Both the position numbers and the translations under genes were made by a program. A stretch of DNA of 64,000 nt from Pseudomonas sp. TH15 (GTDB taxonomy: Bacteria > Pseudomonadota > Gammaproteobacteria > Pseudomonadales > Pseudomonadaceae), in assembly GCF_016651105.1 (NCBI RefSeq), contig NZ_JAEKEL010000001.1, positions 1 through 64,000 on the forward strand. Direction: 5' to 3'. Below, one piece after another: positions 1 through 10,456 of this stretch. Each line of letters opens with the position of its first letter. Positions within the stretch are counted from its first letter, which is position 1. The notes beneath the pieces were generated by a model. It worked only from the letters and a program-made list of their open reading frames with translations. It was not told the DNA's origin and did not search any database.

Positions 1-619
1 TTCGCTTTTCTTGCAAAACCGGCTTTTTGCCCAGCAAACGCGGGATACGACGCGTCACCGGCGGAATACGCAGCACCAGAAGCAGCGCACCTATAGAAGC
101 ATAGACAGCCCACTCCTTCAGATCCGCGCGAACAATCCACAACATATGCAGCAAGCCGAGTCCGAGAATCACATAGACCAGTCGATGCAGCTTCTTCCAA
201 CGAGAACCCAAACGCCGCTGACTGTAGCGATTGGACGTCACGGCCAGCGCCAGCAAACAGAGAAACCCCAGCGTCCCGACGATAATGTAAGGCCGCTTGC
301 GCAACTCGACGCCCAACTGCGACCAGTCAAAACCGAGAATGAACGCGGTGTACCCGCTCAAATGCAGCACAACATAAGCAAAGCACCACAACCCCAACTG
401 GCGCCGGACAGCAATCCACCCCGCCCAACCAGTCAGTTTCTGCAAGGGCGTCATACTTAATGTAATCAGCAGAAGGACAAGCGTGCCCAACCCCAAGCGA
501 TCAACCAGTACTTTACCCGGATCAGGCCCGAGCACATCCGCCCAGGCCTGATACAACCAAAGCAGCGGCCAGACCGCGATAACTATAAAGACAAAAATAC
601 GCCAAACAGCAAAACGCAT
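1..619 (-). CDS. msrQ: MsrQ, heme-binding membrane subunit of methionine sulfoxide reductase (partial)
   Basis: Translating the minus strand from the ATG at 619 gives a hydrophobic protein beginning [13 protein letters not shown]. It has several membrane segments and conserved histidines (for example the [12 protein letters not shown] and WKKLHRLVY stretches), as in the YedZ/MsrQ ferric-reductase-like family. MsrQ is a b-type heme protein of the inner membrane that passes quinone-derived electrons to periplasmic MsrP. The ATG overlaps the msrP stop (ATGA), so the two are translationally coupled. 206 codons are inside the window and the frame is still open at base 1. The family is usually little longer than this, so only the C-terminal tail is missing. 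Confidence 0.9.
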   Translation of the reverse strand, partial: MRFAVWRIFVFIVIAVWPLLWLYQAWADVLGPDPGKVLVDRLGLGTLVLLLITLSMTPLQKLTGWAGWIAVRRQLGLWCFAYVVLHLSGYTAFILGFDWSQLGVELRKRPYIIVGTLGFLCLLALAVTSNRYSQRRLGSRWKKLHRLVYVILGLGLLHMLWIVRADLKEWAVYASIGALLLVLRIPPVTRRIPRLLGKKPVLQEKR

Positions 620-1632
620 CAGTAGTACTTCCGAAGATCGAGACCCGCATACAAAGAAGCGACTTCATCCGAGTAGCCATTGAACATCTGCGTGTCCCGC
701 ACATTGGGCTTGAACAGACCACTCGGCAAACGCCGCTCCCGCGCCTGAGTCCAGCGCGGGTGATCAACCGTAGGATTCACGTTCGCATAAAAACCATACT
801 CATCCGCGGCAATGCTTTGCCAGGTGGTTTTCGGCTGCTCGCTGACCAGGCTGATCCGCACGATGGATTTGATGCTCTTGAATCCGTACTTCCATGGCAC
901 CACCAAACGCAGAGGCGCACCGTTCTGATTCGGCAACTCGCGCCCGTACATACCCACCGCAAGAATCGCCAACGGGTTCATTGCCTCATCCAGACGCAAC
1001 CCTTCTATATAGGGCCAGTCGATCAAGGCAAAACCGGAACGCTGCCCGGGCATATTCTTAGGGTCCTGCAGGGTCTCGAAACGAATGTATTTGGCTTTGG
1101 AGGTTGGCTCGACCTCCTTGAGTAACGCCGAGATGGGAAAGCCGACCCAGGGAATGACCATCGACCAGGCCTCCACACAGCGAAGACGGTAGATCCGCTC
1201 CTCCAGCTGGTAAGGCTTCATGAAGTCCTCCAGCGCGTACCGCCCAGGCTTGCCCACCTCCCCGTCTACCACCACGCTCCATGGCTCGGTCTTCAGCGCG
1301 CCAGCATTGGCCGCCGGATCACCTTTGTCAGTGCCAAACTCATAGAAGTTGTTGTAGTGGGTTGCATCCTTGAACGGTGTGATCGCTTCATCCTTGACGT
1401 TGACCGCCCCCCACTTTGTAGAAGAAAGCTTTTCGGCGAACCAGGACGGCGCCTTGCCAGGCTCGACGTCGGCGTAACGCGCAGCATCGCCAGCATTGGC
1501 CCATCGAGGAAGGCTGCTCACGGCCAAGCCGGCCACGGCAACACCGAGCACATTGCGACGAGAGAGATAGAGGGATTCAGGCGTCACGTCTGACTCAAGG
1601 CAGTCAGACGCTTTGGGGAATTTGATCAGCAT
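619..1632 (-). CDS. msrP: MsrP, periplasmic molybdopterin methionine sulfoxide reductase catalytic subunit
   Basis: 337 residues. A twin-arginine signal (SRRNVLG at residues 24-30, cleavage near the ANA at 45-47) sends the folded molybdenum protein to the periplasm. The oxidoreductase molybdopterin-binding fold follows, with the cofactor-ligand cysteine at about residue 152 in the RLRCVEAWS context. MsrP repairs oxidised methionines in envelope proteins using electrons from MsrQ, encoded immediately downstream. The start at 1632 was chosen because it places the Tat motif near the N-terminus and has GGAG upstream; an upstream in-frame extension lacks family character. That SD lies inside an inverted repeat (1637-1680). 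Confidence 0.93.
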   Translation of the reverse strand: MLIKFPKASDCLESDVTPESLYLSRRNVLGVAVAGLAVSSLPRWANAGDAARYADVEPGKAPSWFAEKLSSTKWGAVNVKDEAITPFKDATHYNNFYEFGTDKGDPAANAGALKTEPWSVVVDGEVGKPGRYALEDFMKPYQLEERIYRLRCVEAWSMVIPWVGFPISALLKEVEPTSKAKYIRFETLQDPKNMPGQRSGFALIDWPYIEGLRLDEAMNPLAILAVGMYGRELPNQNGAPLRLVVPWKYGFKSIKSIVRISLVSEQPKTTWQSIAADEYGFYANVNPTVDHPRWTQARERRLPSGLFKPNVRDTQMFNGYSDEVASLYAGLDLRKYY

Positions 1633-1636
1633 GGCT

Positions 1637-1680
1637 ACTCCGCAGCATTGGAGGACAGATGCACCAATAGACTGCGGAGT
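1637..1680 (-). promoter_or_regulatory. Inverted repeat covering the msrP ribosome-binding site
   Basis: ACTCCGCAG (1637-1645) and CTGCGGAGT (1672-1680) form a perfect 9-bp stem with a 26-nt loop. In the minus-strand transcript the downstream arm contains the GGAG that serves msrP. The hairpin could terminate pssA readthrough or mask the msrP SD. There is no U-run after it, so a classical terminator is less likely. Confidence 0.4.
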
Positions 1681-1690
1681 ATGAGGGAAA

Positions 1691-2551
1691 TTACACGTTT
1701 TTATTCCGACGAAGACGTAACAGGTATTGAACCGGGCCTGAGGCCGCATACCCGAGGAACACCAGCAACAGAATGCGCGGCGGATCACTGAATACAACGG
1801 CAAACACCAACACCACGGCAAGGATCGCCACAAAAGGCACACGCCCTTTCAAGTCCAGCTCCTTGAAGCTGTTGTACTTGATGTTACTGACCATCAACAT
1901 GCCGGCGGCCGCCACCATCAGCGCCACCAGAAACGACATCTTGGAACCCTGGATGCCGTAATCGCTGAATGCCCAGACGATCCCAGCAACAACACCCGCC
2001 GCCGCCGGACTGGCCAGGCCAATGAAGTAGCGCTTGTCCGCCGTACCAACCTGGGTATTGAACCGGGCCAGACGCAACGCCGCGCCCGCCACATAGATGA
2101 AGGCAACCATCCAGCCGACCTTGCCCATGTCACCCAGGGCCCAGCCGAATGCCAACAATGCCGGTGCGACACCAAAGGCGACCATGTCCGACAACGAGTC
2201 GTACTCGGCACCGAAAGCGCTCTGGGTATTGGTCATCCGCGCAACCCGACCGTCCAGACCATCGAGCACCATGGCGACGAAAATCGCGATGGCGGCGAAC
2301 GCAAAATACTTGCTGGCACTGACCGAGTCACCGGCGCTCAATGCAGCCTGTGCACTCATCGAGTTGATGATGGAATAGAACCCCGCGAACAGATTCGCAG
2401 TGGTGAAAAGATTCGGCAGAAGATAGATACCACGATGCCGGACTTTACGACCTTCAGCGTCATGCCCTTCTTCGATGTGTTCATCGATGGGCAGCAGACT
2501 TTCGGCGTCAGGAGCCTGGTTTGGCTCTTCGGGACGTTCGCTCATGGACAT
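1691..2551 (-). CDS. pssA: CDP-diacylglycerol-serine O-phosphatidyltransferase
   Basis: 286 residues with multiple membrane helices. It carries the complete CDP-alcohol phosphatidyltransferase signature D100-G-x2-A-R-x8-G-x3-D118-x3-D122. The enzyme transfers phosphatidyl from CDP-diacylglycerol to L-serine, giving phosphatidylserine, the precursor of phosphatidylethanolamine. An acidic, proline-rich N-terminal tail of about 35 residues precedes the first helix, as in other Pseudomonas PssA of the membrane-embedded type. Start 2551 is preferred because AAGG lies 5 nt upstream; an alternative ATG is at 2545. It lies downstream of ilvC and is separated from it by a strong terminator. Confidence 0.92.
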   Translation of the reverse strand: MSMSERPEEPNQAPDAESLLPIDEHIEEGHDAEGRKVRHRGIYLLPNLFTTANLFAGFYSIINSMSAQAALSAGDSVSASKYFAFAAIAIFVAMVLDGLDGRVARMTNTQSAFGAEYDSLSDMVAFGVAPALLAFGWALGDMGKVGWMVAFIYVAGAALRLARFNTQVGTADKRYFIGLASPAAAGVVAGIVWAFSDYGIQGSKMSFLVALMVAAAGMLMVSNIKYNSFKELDLKGRVPFVAILAVVLVFAVVFSDPPRILLLVFLGYAASGPVQYLLRLRRNKNV

Positions 2552-2650
2552 TACCTTGCAACAGGATGGAAAGTTTTCGACAGGTGTCTGGGACGACAGT
2601 TCGGCCACAAACGATGCAGCTTTATACCAGAACCGGTGACCCAAACGAAA

Positions 2651-2680
2651 AAACGCGGCCTAGGCCGCGTTTCTCGTACA
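2651..2680 (-). terminator. Intrinsic terminator of the ilvBNC operon
   Basis: AAACGCGGCC and GGCCGCGTTT (2651-2660 / 2663-2672) form a 10-bp perfect stem with a 2-nt centre. On the minus strand it is followed by a T run (the aaaaaa at about 2648-2653 on the plus strand), 19 bp after the ilvC stop. Confidence 0.85.
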
Positions 2681-2690
2681 AGCGTGCGAC

Positions 2691-3716
<1,026 letters not shown>

Positions 3717-3755
3717 CTATATATCCAGGCCGTTCAGGCCATTCGCTAATTTGGT

Positions 3756-4247
3756 TTAGATGCTGAGTACTTTGTCGCCGCGGGCGATACCGGTTACGCC
3801 GCTACGGACGGTTTCCAGAATCGAGGCGGTGCCGATGGACTGAATGAAGCTGTCGAGCTTGTCGCTGGTACCGGTCAATTGAACGGTATACACGCTGGCG
3901 CTGACATCTACGATCTGCCCACGGTAAATATCGGTAGTGCGCTTGATCTCGGCGCGCTGGGCGCCGGTGGCCTTGACCTTGACCAGCATCAGTTCGCGCT
4001 CGATGTGAGCACTCTCCGACAGGTCGACCAATTTGACCACTTCAATCAGCTTGTTCAGGTTCTTGGTGATCTGCTCGATAACTTCATCGTGGCCGACAGT
4101 GGTCAACGTCAGGCGCGACAGGGTCGGGTCTTCGGTTGGTGCCACAGTCAGGCTTTCGATGTTGTAGTTGCGCTGCGAGAACAGGCCGACTACACGAGAC
4201 AGAGCGCCCGGTTCGTTTTCCAGAAGCAAGGAAATAATGTGCCGCAT
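3756..4247 (-). CDS. ilvN: Acetolactate synthase small (regulatory) subunit
   Basis: 163 residues starting MRHIISLLLENEPGAL. The N-terminal ACT domain (about residues 3-77) binds valine for feedback control, and the C-terminal ALS_ss_C domain follows. It pairs with the catalytic subunit encoded 2 bp upstream, so the two chains should be made in a coupled way. The start at 4247 matches the family length; the 10-residue in-frame upstream extension would overlap the ilvB end and is not conserved in type. Confidence 0.95.
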   Translation of the reverse strand: MRHIISLLLENEPGALSRVVGLFSQRNYNIESLTVAPTEDPTLSRLTLTTVGHDEVIEQITKNLNKLIEVVKLVDLSESAHIERELMLVKVKATGAQRAEIKRTTDIYRGQIVDVSASVYTVQLTGTSDKLDSFIQSIGTASILETVRSGVTGIARGDKVLSI

Positions 4248-4249
4248 GA

Positions 4250-5974
4250 TTAAGTACGCTCCGTCTTGCTCAGCCACATATCGCGCATGGAGCCGTCTTT
4301 GATCTGCATCGGGTAGACGTGCTCGCTGGTGTCGACTGAAATATCGAGCACCACCAGGCGATCCTTCATGGCAAACGCTTCCTCCATCTTCGACTTCAAT
4401 TCTTTCGAGTCGGTGATGCGCATGCCTACGTGACCATAGGCCTCTGCCAGCTTGACGAAGTCAGGCAACGACTCCATGTAGGAATGCGAGTGACGACTGC
4501 CATAGCTCATGTCTTGCCACTGGCGAACCATACCCAGAACACCGTTGTTCAGGATGACGATTTTGACCGGCAAACCGTATTGCAGACAGGTGGACAGTTC
4601 CTGAATGTTCATCTGGATACTGCCCTCGCCTGTCACGCAGACGACGTCGGCATCCGGGAAGCTCAACTTGATACCCATGGCCGCCGGGAAACCGAAGCCC
4701 ATGGTGCCCAGGCCACCGGAGTTGATCCAGCGGTTAGGCTTGTCGAACTTGTAGTACTGCGCCGCGAACATTTGATGCTGACCCACGTCGGAGGCGACAA
4801 AGGCATCGCCCTTGGTCACTTCGCACAGGGTTTCGACCACGGTTTGCGGCTTGATGATGCTGCCGTCGCCCTTGTCGTAAGGGAACAGGCCGCGGTCACC
4901 GCGCCACTCGTCAACTTGCTTCCACCAACTGGCAACGGACTCCTTGTTCGGGGTCTCGCCGATTTCCTTGAGGATCGCGACCATTTCGGTCAGGACGCTC
5001 TCGACCGGACCAACGATAGGCACGTCGGCCTTGATGGTCTTGGAGATCGAAGCCGGGTCGATGTCGATGTGAATGATCTTGGCATTCGGGCAGAACTTCG
5101 CCGGGCCGTTGATCACACGGTCATCGAAACGTGCGCCGACTGCCAGGATCACGTCAGCATGGTGCATCGCCAGGTTAGCGGTGTAGCTGCCGTGCATGCC
5201 GAGCATGCCGATGAACTGACGGTCGGTGCCTGGGTAGGCACCCAAGCCCATCAGGGTATTGGTCACTGGCAGGTTGAGCATCTTCGCCAATTCGGTCAGC
5301 GGCGCGGAGCCGCCACCCAGAATCACGCCGCCGCCGGCGTACATCACCGGACGCTTGGCCGCCAGGAGCATTTCTGCTGCCTTGCGAATTTGCCCGGAGT
5401 GACCGCGAACAGCTGGGCTGTAGGAACGCAGCTTGGCTTTTTTCGGGAAGATGTATTCGAACTTCTCGGCCGGGTTGGTCATGTCTTTCGGAATATCGAC
5501 AACGACCGGACCAGGACGACCGGATTGCGCCAGGTAGAACGCCTTCTTCATGACTTCCGGGATTTCCGAAGCGTGCTTGATCATGAAGCTGTGCTTCACG
5601 ATCGGCCGGGAGATACCGATCATGTCGGTTTCCTGGAACGCGTCGGTACCTACCATGTTGCTAGGCACCTGGCCGGAAATGACCACCATCGGAATGGAGT
5701 CCATGTAGGCCGTGGCAATACCGGTGATGGCGTTGGTTGCGCCCGGGCCGGAAGTCACCAGTACCACACCGGCTTTACCGGTGGCACGGGCATAACCGTC
5801 AGCCATATGGGTCGCAGCCTGTTCGTGACGAACCAGGATGTGGGTCACTTCCGGTTCTTTGAACAGGGCATCGTAGACATGAAGAAGAGCACCGCCCGGG
5901 TACCCGTAGATATATTTGACGCCTTCGTCACGCAAAAAGCGGACGAGCATCTCACCGCCAGATAAAAGCTCCAC
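4250..5974 (-). CDS. ilvB: Acetolactate synthase large (catalytic) subunit
   Basis: 574 residues with three ThDP-enzyme domains. The activating glutamate is in [13 protein letters not shown] (about residue 51), an FAD-binding central domain follows, and the ThDP/Mg motif is [19 protein letters not shown] near residue 440. It condenses pyruvate with pyruvate or 2-ketobutyrate, the committed step of branched-chain amino acid synthesis. The start is a GTG at 5974 with AGAGGTG 6 nt upstream; the longer frame reaching 6013 is not supported by an SD. First gene of ilvBNC (the gene is called ilvI or ilvB depending on genome). Confidence 0.96.
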   Translation of the reverse strand: MELLSGGEMLVRFLRDEGVKYIYGYPGGALLHVYDALFKEPEVTHILVRHEQAATHMADGYARATGKAGVVLVTSGPGATNAITGIATAYMDSIPMVVISGQVPSNMVGTDAFQETDMIGISRPIVKHSFMIKHASEIPEVMKKAFYLAQSGRPGPVVVDIPKDMTNPAEKFEYIFPKKAKLRSYSPAVRGHSGQIRKAAEMLLAAKRPVMYAGGGVILGGGSAPLTELAKMLNLPVTNTLMGLGAYPGTDRQFIGMLGMHGSYTANLAMHHADVILAVGARFDDRVINGPAKFCPNAKIIHIDIDPASISKTIKADVPIVGPVESVLTEMVAILKEIGETPNKESVASWWKQVDEWRGDRGLFPYDKGDGSIIKPQTVVETLCEVTKGDAFVASDVGQHQMFAAQYYKFDKPNRWINSGGLGTMGFGFPAAMGIKLSFPDADVVCVTGEGSIQMNIQELSTCLQYGLPVKIVILNNGVLGMVRQWQDMSYGSRHSHSYMESLPDFVKLAEAYGHVGMRITDSKELKSKMEEAFAMKDRLVVLDISVDTSEHVYPMQIKDGSMRDMWLSKTERT

Positions 5975-5985
5975 GTTGTTCACCT

Positions 5986-6054
5986 CTAAAACGCCAGAAT
6001 ACCGTCCACACACAAGGGGACGGGTCTTAATAGGTTTACTTCTCGGCAGAGCAT
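5986..6054 (-). promoter_or_regulatory. Possible ilvBNC leader: branched-chain-rich mini-ORF and hairpin
   Basis: In the ilvB leader an ATG at 6054 opens a 22-codon frame ([20 protein letters not shown] plus AF) ending in TAG at 5986, 11 nt before the ilvB GTG. Nine of its 22 residues are Leu, Val or Ile. It overlaps a hairpin of CCGTCC/GGACGG (6002-6023). This resembles an attenuation leader, but no good SD is visible before the ATG and no U-run follows the hairpin, so function is speculative. Confidence 0.3.
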
Positions 6055-6240
6055 GAGCGACGGTGGTCGCCGACTACGTCAGCACTGACTGAGCAAGTAT
6101 TGGGATCGTCCCAAGTGTTGCGGGCCTTTCCCACCCAGCGCGAGGTAACGCGTTGCGGGTGTAACAGGTCGGCGCGGGTATGCGCCTCATGATCTACCGA
6201 GTGGGTCTGCTTCTGGCAGTCCCTCTACAGCGGACTTTGG

Positions 6241-6269
6241 ATTCTTCTGTTTCGTCCTCTGCAAGTCAA
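6241..6269 (-). promoter_or_regulatory. Candidate sigma-70 promoter for ilvBNC
   Basis: On the minus strand TTGACT (6264-6269) and AAGAAT (6241-6246) are separated by 17 bp. This would give a roughly 260-nt leader before the ilvB GTG. The 5975-6375 gap otherwise holds only this, the leader described above and the upstream region of the divergent DUF4124 gene. Confidence 0.4.
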
Positions 6270-6375
6270 GTCGTCTATGTGCTTTATTGTGAGTAAGCGC
6301 ATGAGAACGCAAGAAAAAACCCGTAAACCGCAAGTGTGTTAGCTTCAATTGCGCAACTTATGACAAGGAAATGGC

Positions 6376-6798
6376 ATGCGAACGTTCTTCTTCACCGCCA
6401 GTCTGCTGATCACCCTGAGCCCTTTGTGCATGGCGGCTCAGATCTACAAGTGGGTGGATGCCCAAGGGGTGACCCACTTCGATGCCCAGCCGCCACCGGG
6501 TCAGCCGTCGACCAGCATGCAGACGCCCTCCTCGCCCGCGCAGAAACCTGCGCCAATGCCGGGTAGCGGTGTGTTGGGTGATCAGAAAGCGATCGACGAC
6601 AAGGTCAAGAAACAGGTCGCTGACCAACAGGCGCAGCTCAAGACCTTTTGCGAACAGGCGCGGACGAACCTTGCGCAGTTGCAGAACAATCCGCGTTTGA
6701 GGGAGGAAGTCGAGGGACAGATGCGACGGCTGGATGATGCGCAGCGTCAGGAGCGCATTGTTGAGGCGCAGAAGCAGATTGCCGAGAACTGCCAGTAA
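6376..6798 (+). CDS. DUF4124 domain-containing periplasmic protein
   Basis: 140 residues. A cleavable signal peptide (MRTFFFTASLLITLSPLCMA) is followed by QIYKWVDAQGVTHFDAQPPPG, the hallmark of the DUF4124 family, whose function is unknown. The middle is proline-rich, and the C-terminal half (residues 75-140) is charged and glutamine-rich and probably helical or coiled. AAGGAA sits 8 nt before the ATG. It is transcribed away from ilvB and sits alone, followed by a REP doublet. Its envelope location is inferred from the signal peptide. Confidence 0.8.
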   Translation: MRTFFFTASLLITLSPLCMAAQIYKWVDAQGVTHFDAQPPPGQPSTSMQTPSSPAQKPAPMPGSGVLGDQKAIDDKVKKQVADQQAQLKTFCEQARTNLAQLQNNPRLREEVEGQMRRLDDAQRQERIVEAQKQIAENCQ

Positions 6799-6810
6799 CG
6801 TCGCGCCCTT

Positions 6811-6899
6811 GTGGGAGCGAGCTTGCTCGCGATAGCGGTGGGTCAGCCGACATCAATTTTGAATGTGACACCGCTTTCGCGAGCAAGCCCGCTCCCACA
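6811..6899. repeat. REP doublet (REPIN-like inverted pair)
   Basis: GTGGGAGCGAGCTTGCTCGC at 6811 is mirrored by the reverse complement of GTGGGAGCGGGCTTGCTCGC ending at 6899, with about 45 bp between. It lies in the convergent gap between the DUF4124 gene and yqcC. Confidence 0.9.
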
Positions 6900-6910
6900 A
6901 AGATCGGGGA

Positions 6911-7246
6911 TCAGCGCGAGGCGGTGATCAGCAGGTCGAACTCTTTGAGCAGGACCTGCAGATACCGATCCTTGCCCTGGACATTGCGGGAGGCAAAGAC
7001 CATTTCGGCCATTTCCTGAATCCCTGACGCATTGGGCAACGGCAGATCCTGTTCGAGGATCACTTTCATGCGCGGCAAGAAGATCCATTGCAGCCATTGC
7101 TCAAAGTCCAGGGTGTCGACCGAGAACGGCTCGACACTGGACAGTGCTTCAGCACTTGGCGAGACCTCGTCCCACCAGCCCTGAATCCGCAGCTCACGTT
7201 CGATCAGCAGCAACTGCTCGGCAATTTTCGGGAAACGTGCATCCAT
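6911..7246 (-). CDS. YqcC family protein
   Basis: 111 residues, soluble and acidic. The sequence matches the YqcC family, a small all-helical fold of unknown function (motifs WLQWIFLPRM and SGIQEMAEM). The ATG at 7246 shares a base with the lpoP stop (TGATG), giving tight coupling; a GTG one codon earlier is possible. It is the last gene of mrcB-lpoP-yqcC and shares the transcript of cell-wall genes, but nothing in the sequence proves a wall role. Confidence 0.8.
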   Translation of the reverse strand: MDARFPKIAEQLLLIERELRIQGWWDEVSPSAEALSSVEPFSVDTLDFEQWLQWIFLPRMKVILEQDLPLPNASGIQEMAEMVFASRNVQGKDRYLQVLLKEFDLLITASR

Positions 7247-7998
7247 CACAGCGCAACCTTGGCCTTCTGACGGGCCAGTGTGGCGCCAGCGGTATCACCC
7301 TGCTTTTCACGAGCTTGAGCGATCAGTTCCCACAGGTTGGCCTGCAGATCCGGACGGCCACTGGCAAAGGTCAGACCACGACGAGCGAACTGCTCGGCTT
7401 GTGGTGCATCGCCTTGAGCCATACGCACCTGCGCCAGACGATAAAGCACTTGCGGCTCACGCGGAGCTACTCGCTGGGCGCGCTCCAGGCTGGAGGACGC
7501 ACCGTTGAGGTCGCCACTGGCCTGTTGCTGTTGAGCGGTAGTCAGCAGCGCCAGCACCGGACCATCCAGTTGCTCGTCGGCAGACAAGCCGCCACCGGTG
7601 CTTGCCGACGGAATCCCGCTCGGGGTCGATGGCATGCTGTAGCTGCCCTGATTGATTGGCGCGGACTGAACCGGCGAGGTATCAATCGGACCCGGCGTGA
7701 TCGGGCCCGGCGTGATCGGGCCCGGCGTGATCGGCGAAGTGCTGATCGGGGCCGAAGTCACGGCGCCACCACCCGGTACCATCACCACTACGCCGCTATC
7801 ACCTTGCGGGATGGCCTGGGGCTGACCTTGCACCGGACGTTTTACTGTCGTCTTGCGGAAACCGCCATTCGCCTGAATCCGCTCACTGTTAGATACAGCG
7901 CTGCCGGAGTCCACAACCGGAATCGAACCGCGCTGTACGGTGGAGCAACCGCTGAGCAAAGCCACGGCGGTAACCGCTGGAATCAACCACTTATTCAC
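7246..7998 (-). CDS. lpoP: LpoP, TPR lipoprotein activator of PBP1b
   Basis: 250 residues. The lipoprotein signal has the lipobox LLSGC18. A proline/serine-rich linker contains three perfect ITPGP units (15-bp DNA repeats around 7686-7735). A C-terminal TPR-like domain (about 150-245: SLERAQRVAPREPQVLYRLA and similar) follows. In Pseudomonas the outer-membrane lipoprotein LpoP, encoded beside mrcB, activates the bifunctional synthase PBP1b. The same position and architecture here support this assignment. 16 bp separate it from the mrcB stop. Confidence 0.85.
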   Translation of the reverse strand: MNKWLIPAVTAVALLSGCSTVQRGSIPVVDSGSAVSNSERIQANGGFRKTTVKRPVQGQPQAIPQGDSGVVVMVPGGGAVTSAPISTSPITPGPITPGPITPGPIDTSPVQSAPINQGSYSMPSTPSGIPSASTGGGLSADEQLDGPVLALLTTAQQQQASGDLNGASSSLERAQRVAPREPQVLYRLAQVRMAQGDAPQAEQFARRGLTFASGRPDLQANLWELIAQAREKQGDTAGATLARQKAKVAL

Positions 7999-8014
7999 TT
8001 GAAACCCTCTTTGC

Positions 8015-10339
8015 TTAATTCATCCAGCCCTTGACCCAATCCATCACCGTTTCACCGGAAGCAGGGGCTTGACCACCACAAGCGGCGCCGGGAGGCGGTT
8101 CACTGCCGCGAATATACGGCATCTGCACCGCACCTGGGCAGTTGGCATCAGAGCCTTGCCCGGTGCGCGAATCTACCCAGGCCTGAACAATGCTGTCCGG
8201 CTGCGGCATGTCCAGCGGCAGCGGATCGGCCTTGCGCATGAAACTGGTCCAGACCTGCAACGCACCGGTAGCGCCGGTGAACGGTGTCTTGCCGTTATCG
8301 TCGCGACCCAGCCAGACCACCGCCAGCAGATCCTGACTGAAACCGGCGAACCAGCTGTCCCGCGAATCGTTACTGGTACCGGTCTTGCCCGCCAGCGTCA
8401 GGGTTTTGGGCAGCACGTTATAAACCGAGCTACCGGTACCTTCACGCATGACGCGCTGCATGGCGCTCTGGATCAGGAAAATAGAGGCCGGATCGAAACG
8501 CTGCTGAATCTGGAACGGATAACGTTTAAGTGGCTCGCCTTCGGCAGTCAGCACGCTGCGAATCCCGCGCATCGGCGTATTGAACCCGCCGTTGGCCAGG
8601 GTCTGATACATGGTTGCCACTTCCATCGGCGTCAGACCACCCGCGCCCAACAGCATCGACGGGAACGCCGGGAACTCTCGACTCACGCCCAGGCGCGCCA
8701 GGGTCTTGAGGACGTTCGGTACACCCAGCTCCAACCCGAGACGCGCAGTCGACAGGTTGTAGGAATGCGCCAACCCTTGATACAGGAACACCGTGCCGTG
8801 GGAACGTCGGTCATAATTCTGTGGTTTCCAGACCTGACCGTCTGCACCTTTCACCGAGAAGGATTCATCCGATAGCCAACTGGTCAAGGTGTACTGGCTT
8901 GGTTTCTCAAGAGCAGTCAGATAAACCGCAGGCTTGATCAACGAGCCGATCGGGCGTACCGCATCCAAGGCACGGTTGAAACCGGCAAAACTCGCCTGAC
9001 GGCTGCCGATCATGGCCTGGACTTCGCCGGTTTCCGGATTGGTCACGACCATGGCCGCTTCGACATCATCCGAACCTTTGCGCCCGGCCAGTCGTTTAAA
9101 GGTGTCGTTGACCGAGGCTTCGGCCTTCATCTGCAGGATCGGGTCGAAACTGGTGAAAATCCGCAGGCCTTCTTCGGTCAAGTCTTCGTCGCGATAGTCT
9201 TCACGTAACTGACGCTTAACCAGATCGATAAAGCCCGGGAACGAACTGTCCGCCAGTTTGCCGCGAGTCGTCACGCCCAGCGGCATGGCCTTCGCGGCAG
9301 CGACTTGTTCGGCAGTAGCAACGCCTTGTTGCTCAAGCACATCAAGCACCAGGTTGCGCCGCTCAAGCGCCCGCTCCGGGTTGCGACGCGGGTTGTAATA
9401 GGACGGCCCCTTGACCATGCCCACCAGCAGCGCGACTTGATGCAGTTTCAGTTCGGACAACGGCTGCCCGAAGAAGAACTGACTGGCCAGGCCGAAACCG
9501 TGCACCGCACGCTGGCCATCCTGACCGACGAACACTTCGTTGAGGTAAGCCTCAAGAATGTCCTGTTTGCTGTAATGCAGCTCAAGCAACATCGCCATCA
9601 TGGCTTCGGTGAGTTTGCGGGTCAGGCTGCGTTCGCTGGTCAGGTAGAAGTTTTTGACCAACTGCTGCGTCAGCGTGCTGCCACCCTGGGTCATCTTGCC
9701 GCCAGAGGTGTTGACCCAAATAGCTCGGGCAATCGATTTGGGAGACACACCCCAGTGGCTGTAATAATCCCGATCTTCCACCGCGACCAGGGTGTCGAGC
9801 AGGTACGGCGGAACCTGATCGAGCTTGATCAGAATGCGGTCTTCGAGGTTTTTCGGGTAAATCCCGCCGATCATCAGCGGTTCCAGCCGCACCACAGAAA
9901 GCTTCGAACCGTTGGTCGCCGAGAGTTCGGCCACATAGTCACCGGAGAACCGCACCCGTACGGGCTGGGGCTTCTCCATACCTTCATAAAATTGGAAGCC
10001 ACGGGTGTTCAAGTCGACGGTATTGCCGCTGACCGCTGCTGCGCCGGGACCGTTGCTCACAGCTTCGCGCCGGTAGCCCAAGGCGTCGAGTTCGGTGAGG
10101 AAGTCGTCCTTGCTCAGCTTCTGGCCGGTAAACAGCTCCAGCGGGCGCGCATACACCTTGGCCGGAATGGTCCAGCGCTTGCCGGAAAACTTCTCCTGAA
10201 CGATGGCGTCCAGATAAACCGCGAACCCGGCAAGCACGACAAGGCCGACCAGGCTGAGTTTAAGGGCCCAGCCCAGCCAGGGGCGCAGGCCGCTGGACGG
10301 TGGTTTTTTTTTGCTGCGAGGGGATCGAGTACGAGTCAT
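8015..10339 (-). CDS. mrcB: Penicillin-binding protein 1B, bifunctional peptidoglycan synthase
   Basis: 774 residues. A basic cytoplasmic tail and one membrane segment (about 24-45) precede a UB2H-like region. The GT51 glycosyltransferase has the catalytic glutamate in VAVEDRDYYSHWG and the GGSTLTQQLVKN motif. The transpeptidase shows GSLIKP (catalytic Ser), SYNLS and KTGTS. It polymerises and crosslinks lipid II in the periplasm. The linked lpoP supplies its activator. Length and motifs are all as expected for an intact enzyme. Confidence 0.96.
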   Translation of the reverse strand: MTRTRSPRSKKKPPSSGLRPWLGWALKLSLVGLVVLAGFAVYLDAIVQEKFSGKRWTIPAKVYARPLELFTGQKLSKDDFLTELDALGYRREAVSNGPGAAAVSGNTVDLNTRGFQFYEGMEKPQPVRVRFSGDYVAELSATNGSKLSVVRLEPLMIGGIYPKNLEDRILIKLDQVPPYLLDTLVAVEDRDYYSHWGVSPKSIARAIWVNTSGGKMTQGGSTLTQQLVKNFYLTSERSLTRKLTEAMMAMLLELHYSKQDILEAYLNEVFVGQDGQRAVHGFGLASQFFFGQPLSELKLHQVALLVGMVKGPSYYNPRRNPERALERRNLVLDVLEQQGVATAEQVAAAKAMPLGVTTRGKLADSSFPGFIDLVKRQLREDYRDEDLTEEGLRIFTSFDPILQMKAEASVNDTFKRLAGRKGSDDVEAAMVVTNPETGEVQAMIGSRQASFAGFNRALDAVRPIGSLIKPAVYLTALEKPSQYTLTSWLSDESFSVKGADGQVWKPQNYDRRSHGTVFLYQGLAHSYNLSTARLGLELGVPNVLKTLARLGVSREFPAFPSMLLGAGGLTPMEVATMYQTLANGGFNTPMRGIRSVLTAEGEPLKRYPFQIQQRFDPASIFLIQSAMQRVMREGTGSSVYNVLPKTLTLAGKTGTSNDSRDSWFAGFSQDLLAVVWLGRDDNGKTPFTGATGALQVWTSFMRKADPLPLDMPQPDSIVQAWVDSRTGQGSDANCPGAVQMPYIRGSEPPPGAACGGQAPASGETVMDWVKGWMN

Positions 10340-10456
10340 GGCGGCGGATTATACGCACTTTATTCATACTCAACAGGAGCCTGCCAAGGTTTGCGTCCGG
10401 CGGAGTTGCGGCCATAATGGCGACCTTGAATTTCCCCCGACTCTGAAGGATCGCCT

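Noticed and set aside
4430..5965. Long antisense frame across ilvB (and similar ones across ilvC, pgi, pilB, clpB, cbrA)
   Set aside because: High-GC codon bias makes long shadows opposite real genes; no SD, no domain.
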